Below, one piece after another: positions 1 through 5,057 of a stretch of DNA of 5,057 nucleotides. Below the pieces are notes generated by a model. It made no database searches. It saw nothing but the letters and a program-made list of their open reading frames with translations, and was not told where the DNA came from. The translations under genes and the position numbers were made by a program. This DNA is from an uncultured Collinsella sp. Lineage in GTDB: Bacteria > Actinomycetota > Coriobacteriia > Coriobacteriales > Coriobacteriaceae. Where the stretch lies: positions 1 to 5,057 of the forward strand of contig CATWCP010000080.1 of NCBI GenBank assembly GCA_958349325.1, in the 5' to 3' direction. Numbering within the stretch: the stretch's first letter is position 1; each line of letters starts with the position of its first letter.

Positions 1-245
1 AGGGCATCGCGGTCGATACGCACGTCAACCGCATCGCGCACCGCCTGATGCTGAGCCCCAAGACGCATGCCAAGGAGCCGCTCAAGACCGAGCAAGATCT
101 GCTCAAGATTTTGCCGCACGAGTATTGGGAGTCGGTCAACCACCAGTGGATCACATTTGGCCGCGAGATCTGCGATGCCCGTAAACCTAAGTGCGACGAG
201 TGCCCGCTGGCAGACCTTTGCCCCAGCGTGCGCGTTTTGGGGTAG
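1..245 (+). CDS. nth: Endonuclease III, C-terminal part (5' end outside window)
   Basis: This is the 3' end of a gene for endonuclease III, a DNA glycosylase/AP lyase that removes oxidised pyrimidines in base excision repair. The reading frame is open from base 3, and about 80 residues are visible. The first of them read GIAVDTHVNRIAHRL, the end of the HhH-GPD region. The Asp encoded at 15-17 aligns with the catalytic Asp138 of E. coli Nth (motif VDTH). The C-terminus has the four-cysteine [4Fe-4S] loop, C-X6-C-X2-C-X5-C, with Cys codons at 171, 192, 201 and 219. All four are intact, and the protein ends 8 residues after the last one, as is usual. The catalytic Lys and most of the HhH motif lie upstream of the window. 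MutY shares the cluster, but the sequence ends with no MutY C-terminal domain, so Nth is the better call. A terminator-like hairpin follows at 313-340. Confidence 0.95.
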   Translation, partial: GIAVDTHVNRIAHRLMLSPKTHAKEPLKTEQDLLKILPHEYWESVNHQWITFGREICDARKPKCDECPLADLCPSVRVLG

Positions 246-312
246 CTGTTTGGCGTGCGCTGGCGTGTCCATCTCATGCGCTACCATGACAGGCAATGAA
301 ATCCGCCGCATA

Positions 313-340
313 CCCGCCGAGCTTGCCCCGGCGGGCTTTT
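313..340 (+). terminator. Terminator-like GC hairpin between nth and mfd
   Basis: A perfect 7-bp stem is formed by CCCGCCG (313-319) and CGGCGGG (329-335), with a 9-nt loop and then CTTTT (336-340). The layout is that of a rho-independent terminator for nth. The T run is only four bases and is followed by GG, so it may terminate incompletely. It ends 14 nt before the mfd ribosome binding site, leaving no room for a promoter in between. Transcription of mfd must therefore pass through this hairpin. Judged by eye; no folding energy was computed. Confidence 0.6.
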
Positions 341-354
341 GGCGTTGCAATGCC

Positions 355-360
355 GGAGGA
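355..360 (+). promoter_or_regulatory. Ribosome binding site that sets the mfd start
   Basis: GGAGGA lies 5 nt upstream of the ATG at 366, a near-ideal Shine-Dalgarno sequence and spacing. It decides the start. The same frame also opens at a TTG at 339, but that codon lies inside the end of the upstream hairpin and would place the Shine-Dalgarno sequence within the coding region. Confidence 0.85.
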
Positions 361-365
361 ACAGC

Positions 366-3300
366 ATGCTCATTCACCGTATAGCCGCGCAGCTCTACAC
401 TGCCGAGGCCTTGCAGACCGTCGAGGCCGGACTCGATGCCGGCGAGGACGTGACGCTGGCCGTGTCGCAGTCGGGCCGTACGCTTATGGCGGCCGCCCAG
501 TTTGCGCGCCGTCCGCGCCCCACGGTCTACATTGTGAGTGGCGAGGACGCGGCCGATCGCGCTGCGCGCAGCCTTGCCGCCTATGTGGGCCTGGCGCACG
601 TGTGCCGCTTTCCCGAGCGCAAGGACTACCCTTGGCGCGAACAGGCGCCCGACGACGCCGTGGTGGCCCAGCGCTGCGAGGCTCTGGGGCGCATCGTGCG
701 CGGGGATAACTGCATTATGGTCGCCTCGGCCCGTGCGCTGCTGCGCTGCGTGCCGCCGGTCGAGAGTCGCTATTGGGAGTCCACCACTTTTGCGGTGGGC
801 GAGGAGATTCCTTTTGACGAGGTACCGCAGCGCCTGGTGGGCATGGGCTACACCAATGCCGGCGCCGCCGACGCGCCCGGCCTGTTCCGCGTGCACGGCG
901 ACACCGTCGAGGTGTTCCCCGCGCAGGAGAAGGCGCCCGTGCGCATCGAGTTCTTCGGCGACGAGATTGACCGCATCCGCCGCATGGTGAGCTCAACGGG
1001 GCAGACCATCGGCAACGAGGACAGTATCGAGATCTTCCCCTGCCGTGAGCTGGCGCTTACCGACGATGCCGTTCACAACATGCATGTGGCGCTCTATCGC
1101 GCCAGCCAGGACGATAGCAAGCTGGCGGCGCTGCTCGAGATGGTGGATGCACGCATCGTCACGCCCGAGCTCGACCGCTTTTTGCCGGTGATGTACGGCC
1201 AGACCGTGAGCCCGCTGGCACACGTGAGCGGCAAGGCGCTCGTGGTTCTGTCCGAGCCGCGCTCGCTGTTCGACGACTGCCTGCGCGCCTACGAGGATAT
1301 CGAGGCGCGTGCCGGCGAGGCGGGGATTGACCGACTGGATGGCCTGTATGTACGTGCCCAGCAGCTCGATTTTGGTGCTCAGCAGCGCCTGAACTATGTG
1401 AGCCTGATTCGCGCCGGCGGCGCGGTTACGGCAGAGCTCAAGATTGAGCAGCCGGCCATTGCGGGCTCGGACAACCGTTTTATGACGCGCATTCAGGAAG
1501 TCGTGGGCAAGCGCTATGCCTGCGTGTTTGCTATCCCCGACCGCGGTGCGCGCGAGTCGATGGAGCTCACCTTTGGCGACGAGGGCATTACCTTTGAGGA
1601 GTCGCTGACGGCCGCGCCCGAAAATGCCGGCGCTATCGGCGAGCACGTACGCGTGGCAGCGGCAGATTCTGCCGACCGTGCTGCCCGCCAGGAGGCCCAT
1701 GCTTCCATTCGCGAGCGTAAGGTCGACGCGCTCAATGCCCGCTCGCTCGAGGCGGGCGCGGCCCAGGCCGCCGCCGGTGCCGCCGTGCCCACCATCTCGC
1801 GCGGACGCGTGACCTTTGTAGATGCCGCCCTGCCGCAGGGCGTGGTGGTGCCCGATGCCAACCTGGCCGTGTTCTCGATCGCCGACCTCAACGCCCGCAT
1901 GGACGCCAACCGCGCGCGCAGCCGCCGCAAGGTGGACATTACGCAGATCACCTTCCCGTTTAAGCCGGGCGACTACGTGGTGCACGCCACTCACGGCATC
2001 GCGCTCTTTAGCGAGATCGCGCGCCAGGAAGTGGGCGGCAAAGAGCGCGACTACTTTTTGCTGGAATATGCCGACGGCGACAAGCTCTACGTGCCGCTCG
2101 AGCAGGTCGACCGCATCACACGCTATGTTGGCCCCGACGGCGACAAACCGCGCCTGACCAGGCTCAACACAGCCGACTGGACGCGCGCCACCAACAAGGC
2201 GCGCAAGAATGCCAAAAAGCTGGCGTTTGACCTGGTCGACCTGTATACGCGCCGCTCATCAATCGCGGGTATCGCCTGCCCGCCTGACACGCCCGAGCAG
2301 ATCGAGATGGAGGAGAGCTTTCCTTACGACGAGACGCGCGACCAGCTGGAGGCCATCGCCGACATTAAGGCCGATATGGAGGCGCCCAAGCCCATGGACC
2401 GCCTGCTGTGCGGCGACGTGGGTTTTGGCAAGACCGAGGTCGCCCTGCGCGCGGCGTTTAAGTGCGTGGACTCCGGCCGCCAGGTCATGGTGCTCTGCCC
2501 CACGACCATTCTTGCCCAGCAGCACTACGAGACGTTCTTTGAGCGCTTTGCCCCGTTTGGCCTTGAGGTCGAGGTGCTCAGCCGTTTCCGCACGCCGGCG
2601 CAGCAAAAGCGCGCGCTCAAGGCGTTTGCCGAGGGCACGATCGACGTGCTCATCGGCACGCACCGTCTGCTTTCGGCCGATGTGAACCCCAAGAACCTGG
2701 GCCTGGTGATCATCGACGAGGAGCAACGCTTTGGCGTGCAGCACAAGGAGCAGCTCAAGAACCTGCGCGAGCAGATTGACGTGCTCACGCTTTCGGCAAC
2801 GCCTATTCCGCGAACCATGCAGATGGCCACGAGCGGCGTGCGCGACATGAGCCTGATCACCACGCCGCCGACCGGGCGTCGTCCCGTGATCGTGCACGTG
2901 GGGGAGTACGACCCCGACGTGGTGAGTGCGGCGATTCGCCTGGAGGTGGGCCGCGGCGGTCAGGTGTACTACGTGTCCAACCGCGTCAAGACCATCGACG
3001 ATGCCGTGGCGCGCGTGCACGAGGCCGCGCCCGAGGCGCGTGTGGGCGTGGCACACGGCAAGATGAGCCCGCGCGAGGTCGAGGACGTGATGATCGAGTT
3101 CGCGACCAAGAAGATCGACGTGCTCATCGCCACGACCATCGTGGAGAGTGGCATCGACAACGCGACTGCCAACACGCTCATCATCGAGGATTCGCAGCGC
3201 CTGGGCCTGGCGCAGCTCTACCAGCTCAAGGGCCGTGTGGGCCGCTCTGCCACACAGGCCTACGCGTACTTTATGTTCCCGGGCGAGCTGCCGCTCACCG

Positions 3301-3998
3301 AGGAGGCCACGGCGCGCCTGACCGCACTTTCCGAGTTCCAGGACCTGGGCAGCGGCATGCGCATCGCCATGCGCGACCTGGAGATTCGCGGCGCCGGCTC
3401 GCTTATGGGCGCCGAGCAGCACGGCAACCTGTCGAGCGTGGGCTTTGACCTGTTTACGCAGATGCTGGGCCAGGCCGTGGCCGAGGCGCGCGGCGATGAC
3501 GACGCCGGCGTGGAGGCGGCGAGCGTGGGTATTAACCTGCCGGCCGACTACTTCTTGTCCGAGGAGTACCTGCCGGCGGTGGATCAGCGCGTGCTCGTGT
3601 ACCGTAAGCTCGCGGCGGCCGAGGACCTGGAGAGCATCGACGAGGTGCAGGAAGAGACCGAGGCCGCGCATGGTGAGCTGCCGTTGGCGGGACTCAACCT
3701 GTTCAACCGCGCGCGCATCCGTATCCGCGGCGAGCGTCTGGGGCTCGAGAGCGTCACGCTCAGCGGTGGTCGCATTACGTTTTTGGGCGTCGACGTGCCC
3801 AAGAAGGTGGCCTTTGAGCTTAAGACCCGCTATGGCGCGGTGAACTTCCCCAAGAGCCGCAAGCTGTCGGTGCCCTACAAGGCGGGTGCCGGCGCGGGCA
3901 GCGGCCTGGGTCGCGGCCTCGACGCCAACGACGGCACCGGCCCCGTGGCCGCGGCACTCATGCTGTTGCAGCAGTTGGGTGCGAGCGACGACGACTAA
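366..3998 (+). CDS. mfd: Transcription-repair coupling factor (Mfd)
   Basis: Mfd is a cytosolic ATP-dependent DNA translocase. It pushes RNA polymerase stalled at lesions off the template and recruits UvrA for nucleotide excision repair. The protein has 1210 residues (E. coli has 1148). Residues 1 to about 350 are the UvrB-like N-terminal region, with FPERKDYPWRE at 82-92. A CarD-like RNA-polymerase-interaction domain starts near 532 (FKPGDYVVHATHGI) and runs to about 590, followed by a relay helix. The RecG-like motor has Walker A GDVGFGKT (683-690), motif Ia PTTILAQQH (712-720), DEEQ box (784-787), SATPIPRT (810-817), TTIVESGID (923-931) and QLKGRVGRS (953-961). The TRG motif follows at about 984-1020 (RDLEIRGAG at 1003-1011), then a D7-type domain at about 1060-1165 and a Gly/Ala-rich tail. 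The motor motifs look intact. Residues about 420-478 are an Ala-rich insertion, and a UvrA-contact Arg is replaced by His177. The ATG start is set by GGAGGA 5 nt upstream. Confidence 0.98.
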   Translation: MLIHRIAAQLYTAEALQTVEAGLDAGEDVTLAVSQSGRTLMAAAQFARRPRPTVYIVSGEDAADRAARSLAAYVGLAHVCRFPERKDYPWREQAPDDAVVAQRCEALGRIVRGDNCIMVASARALLRCVPPVESRYWESTTFAVGEEIPFDEVPQRLVGMGYTNAGAADAPGLFRVHGDTVEVFPAQEKAPVRIEFFGDEIDRIRRMVSSTGQTIGNEDSIEIFPCRELALTDDAVHNMHVALYRASQDDSKLAALLEMVDARIVTPELDRFLPVMYGQTVSPLAHVSGKALVVLSEPRSLFDDCLRAYEDIEARAGEAGIDRLDGLYVRAQQLDFGAQQRLNYVSLIRAGGAVTAELKIEQPAIAGSDNRFMTRIQEVVGKRYACVFAIPDRGARESMELTFGDEGITFEESLTAAPENAGAIGEHVRVAAADSADRAARQEAHASIRERKVDALNARSLEAGAAQAAAGAAVPTISRGRVTFVDAALPQGVVVPDANLAVFSIADLNARMDANRARSRRKVDITQITFPFKPGDYVVHATHGIALFSEIARQEVGGKERDYFLLEYADGDKLYVPLEQVDRITRYVGPDGDKPRLTRLNTADWTRATNKARKNAKKLAFDLVDLYTRRSSIAGIACPPDTPEQIEMEESFPYDETRDQLEAIADIKADMEAPKPMDRLLCGDVGFGKTEVALRAAFKCVDSGRQVMVLCPTTILAQQHYETFFERFAPFGLEVEVLSRFRTPAQQKRALKAFAEGTIDVLIGTHRLLSADVNPKNLGLVIIDEEQRFGVQHKEQLKNLREQIDVLTLSATPIPRTMQMATSGVRDMSLITTPPTGRRPVIVHVGEYDPDVVSAAIRLEVGRGGQVYYVSNRVKTIDDAVARVHEAAPEARVGVAHGKMSPREVEDVMIEFATKKIDVLIATTIVESGIDNATANTLIIEDSQRLGLAQLYQLKGRVGRSATQAYAYFMFPGELPLTEEATARLTALSEFQDLGSGMRIAMRDLEIRGAGSLMGAEQHGNLSSVGFDLFTQMLGQAVAEARGDDDAGVEAASVGINLPADYFLSEEYLPAVDQRVLVYRKLAAAEDLESIDEVQEETEAAHGELPLAGLNLFNRARIRIRGERLGLESVTLSGGRITFLGVDVPKKVAFELKTRYGAVNFPKSRKLSVPYKAGAGAGSGLGRGLDANDGTGPVAAALMLLQQLGASDDD

Positions 3999-4044
3999 CG
4001 GGTCGACGCTGCAAACGCCCCATTTGGGCACTCTGGTTCCATCG

Positions 4045-4050
4045 AAAGGA
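4045..4050 (+). promoter_or_regulatory. Ribosome binding site of the PAP2 phosphatase gene
   Basis: AAAGGA lies 4 nt before the ATG at 4055 and supports that start. The 56-nt gap between mfd and this gene also contains a weak inverted repeat (GCCC 4017-4020 / GGGC 4026-4029). It has no T run and is not convincing as a terminator. I see no promoter in the gap, so translation from an mfd read-through transcript is the simplest reading. Confidence 0.65.
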
Positions 4051-4054
4051 AAGC

Positions 4055-4918
4055 ATGTTCGGATACATCTATAAGAAAGACGTCGCCATTATCGCGGTTG
4101 TCCTGTGTCTTTGTCTGGGCGTGGGCAGTTTCTTCGACTATCAGATTTCGAGCGCGCTGTTCAACATCGGCAGCATGTACGGTCGCTTTGTCGAGGCGGC
4201 CGGCGAGCTGCCGTTCGAGCTGACGGCGAGCATCGCGGGCGTTATGCTCGTGCGCTCGGCACGCCCCGATTCCAGGGGGAGCAAATGGCTCGCTGCGCTG
4301 GGCGTTTTGATCAACGTGGGTCTGGTCGGTTACGAGATTATCGGATCGCTGCGCGTCGGCGGCAAGCTCATCGCGTTTCAGCTGGTGCTGACGTTTGTGC
4401 TGGTCATTGCGGTTAACGTTATTGCCTATCGCCTTACGCGCGACACCGCGCCCGACGAGCTCACGCGCTGGGCGTTGATGGTACTTGCCGTGTGGGTCGC
4501 TCAGGCCATTATCCTCAACGCGATCGTCAAGCCGCTGTGGTCGCGCCCGCGCATGCGCGTGATCGAGGTCACGCCGGGGCTCAATTTTCAGCCGTGGTGG
4601 GTAATCGGCAATCCCGACAAGTGGACCTATATCGCCGCCGGCGTGATCAAGGACGGGTTCAAGTCGTTCGCGAGCGGGCACACCGCGCATGCGGCGATCG
4701 GCCTTATGCTCGCCGGGCTTCCCGCGGCGGCCTTTATGGAAAAGCCGTCACGCCGTCGTGTGATCTTTTGGGCGGCAGCTGTGGTCGCGGCGCTCGTCGC
4801 GTTTGGCCGCATCGTGATCGGCGCACACTTTTTGAGTGACGTGAGCTGCGGCTTTGCCCTGGTACTGGCACTTGAATGTCTTGCCGCGCGCATTGCCTAT
4901 CCCAACGGCGTACAATAG
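4055..4918 (+). CDS. PAP2-family membrane phosphatase
   Basis: This 287-residue protein has the three signature regions of the PAP2 (type 2 phosphatidic acid phosphatase) superfamily, whose members remove phosphate from lipid phosphates or diphosphates at the membrane. Motif 1 is K159-X6-R166, followed by Met where Pro is usual. Motif 2 is SFASGHTAHA (204-213) with the catalytic acid/base His209. Motif 3 is R252-X5-H258-X3-D262, with the nucleophilic His258 and its Asp partner. Hydrophobic stretches at about 10-26, 52-67, 78-97, 104-125, 138-158, 211-227, 236-250 and 263-279 indicate a polytopic membrane protein; there is no separate cleavable signal peptide. Between motifs 1 and 2 is a Trp-rich loop (FQPWWVIGN, 178-186). 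The substrate cannot be told from sequence: undecaprenyl diphosphate, phosphatidylglycerol phosphate and phosphatidate are all possible. It starts 56 nt after mfd and may be co-transcribed with it. Confidence 0.9.
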   Translation: MFGYIYKKDVAIIAVVLCLCLGVGSFFDYQISSALFNIGSMYGRFVEAAGELPFELTASIAGVMLVRSARPDSRGSKWLAALGVLINVGLVGYEIIGSLRVGGKLIAFQLVLTFVLVIAVNVIAYRLTRDTAPDELTRWALMVLAVWVAQAIILNAIVKPLWSRPRMRVIEVTPGLNFQPWWVIGNPDKWTYIAAGVIKDGFKSFASGHTAHAAIGLMLAGLPAAAFMEKPSRRRVIFWAAAVVAALVAFGRIVIGAHFLSDVSCGFALVLALECLAARIAYPNGVQ

Positions 4919-4952
4919 CCCCGTTTGAATCATCTGGCCGATACCCGGTATG

Positions 4953-4958
4953 AGAGGA
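4953..4958 (+). promoter_or_regulatory. Ribosome binding site of the aldolase gene
   Basis: AGAGGA lies 5 nt before the ATG at 4964. It supports that start for the truncated last gene. A small 11-bp palindrome (ATACC-C-GGTAT, 4941-4951) sits just upstream; its role, if any, is unknown. Confidence 0.65.
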
Positions 4959-4963
4959 TTGCC

Positions 4964-5057
4964 ATGCTCGCGTTTAACAACGACTATTCCCACGGCGCAC
5001 ATCCGGCAGTGCTGCAGGCGCTCGTCGACACCAATATGGAGCCGCAGCCCGGCTACG
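4964..5057 (+). CDS. Probable low-specificity L-threonine aldolase, N-terminus (3' end outside window)
   Basis: Only the first 31 codons are present. They begin MLAFNNDYSHGAHPAVLQAL and end in EPQPGY. The FNNDYS-GAHP start followed by a helix and a PGYG-like turn is characteristic of the threonine aldolase/beta-eliminating lyase family. These are PLP-dependent fold-type I enzymes that cleave L-threonine or L-allo-threonine to glycine and acetaldehyde in the cytosol. The PLP-binding Lys and the rest of the active site lie beyond the window, so completeness and activity cannot be judged. The gene begins 45 nt after the PAP2 stop with its own ribosome binding site and no visible terminator before it, so co-transcription is plausible. 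Another PLP-dependent family member, such as a tyrosine phenol-lyase-like or aminotransferase-like protein, is a less likely alternative. Confidence 0.75.
   Translation, partial: MLAFNNDYSHGAHPAVLQALVDTNMEPQPGY

Noticed and set aside
339..365. Upstream TTG start giving Mfd nine extra residues.
   Set aside because: The TTG overlaps the T run of the hairpin and has no ribosome binding site, and the added residues do not look like Mfd. The ATG at 366 has an ideal GGAGGA.
286..384. Possible 32-codon leader peptide (ATG at 286) spanning the hairpin and overlapping the mfd start.
   Set aside because: There is no Shine-Dalgarno sequence before 286 and no run of a regulatory amino acid. It is probably a chance open frame.
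993..1994. 333-codon open frame on the minus strand, antisense to mfd.
   Set aside because: Same reasoning: it is a by-product of codon bias in mfd, with His/Arg/Ala-rich composition and no domain seen.
2259..4031. 590-codon open frame on the minus strand, antisense to mfd.
   Set aside because: It lies entirely opposite a clearly real, conserved gene. Its product is a Leu/His/Arg/Ala-rich low-information sequence typical of the complement of GC-biased codons, and it has no recognisable domain.
3995..4690. 231-codon minus-strand open frame opposite the PAP2 gene.
   Set aside because: It is the complement of a gene with three intact catalytic motifs and transmembrane segments. The product is charged and low in information.
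4941..4951. 11-bp palindrome ATACC-C-GGTAT upstream of the aldolase gene.
   Set aside because: Its arms are only 5 bp, a size expected by chance, and there is no second copy or associated regulator in the window.
4925..4954. Promoter-like pair TTGAAT (4925) and TATGAG (4949) with an 18-nt spacer before the aldolase gene.
   Set aside because: Each box matches only 4 of 6 consensus bases. The -10 would overlap the ribosome binding site, so the transcript would start about 3 nt before the ATG and lose it.

Overview
The window is high-GC, densely coding DNA with every recognised gene on the + strand. It holds four genes: the 3' end of an endonuclease III gene (nth), a complete transcription-repair coupling factor gene (mfd), a complete gene for a PAP2-type membrane phosphatase, and the first 31 codons of a probable low-specificity L-threonine aldolase. 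The composition (G/C-rich third positions but still many TTT Phe codons), the clear Shine-Dalgarno sequences and the protein sequences suit a high-GC Gram-positive bacterium. My best guess is Actinomycetota, possibly Coriobacteriia (Collinsella/Olsenella-like). This is inference from impression, not from a search.

Layout: nth ends at 245 with an intact [4Fe-4S] cysteine motif. A 120-nt gap follows, carrying a GC-rich hairpin with a short T run (313-340) that looks like an intrinsic terminator. It ends only 14 nt before the mfd ribosome binding site. mfd (366-3998, 1210 aa) fills about 72% of the window and has all the expected modules: UvrB-like N-terminus, CarD-like RNA-polymerase-interaction domain, RecG-like translocase with intact motor motifs, TRG motif and D7-type C-terminus. 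After a 56-nt gap comes the PAP2 phosphatase (4055-4918, 287 aa, multi-spanning). After another 45 nt the aldolase gene starts at 4964 and runs off the end.

How they fit together: nth (base excision repair of oxidised pyrimidines) and mfd (removal of stalled RNA polymerase and recruitment of UvrA) are both DNA-repair genes but act in separate pathways. The short gaps after mfd, with no convincing terminator, make mfd-PAP2-aldolase co-transcription plausible. The last two products have no obvious functional link to repair.

I found no RNA gene, mobile element, CRISPR array, prophage or defence cassette, and no undescribed system. The points worth a second look are modest: sequence departures in Mfd (a His at a UvrA-contact Arg position, an Ala-rich insertion, a divergent D7 motif), a non-canonical PAP2 motif 1, and a terminator-like hairpin very close to the mfd start.
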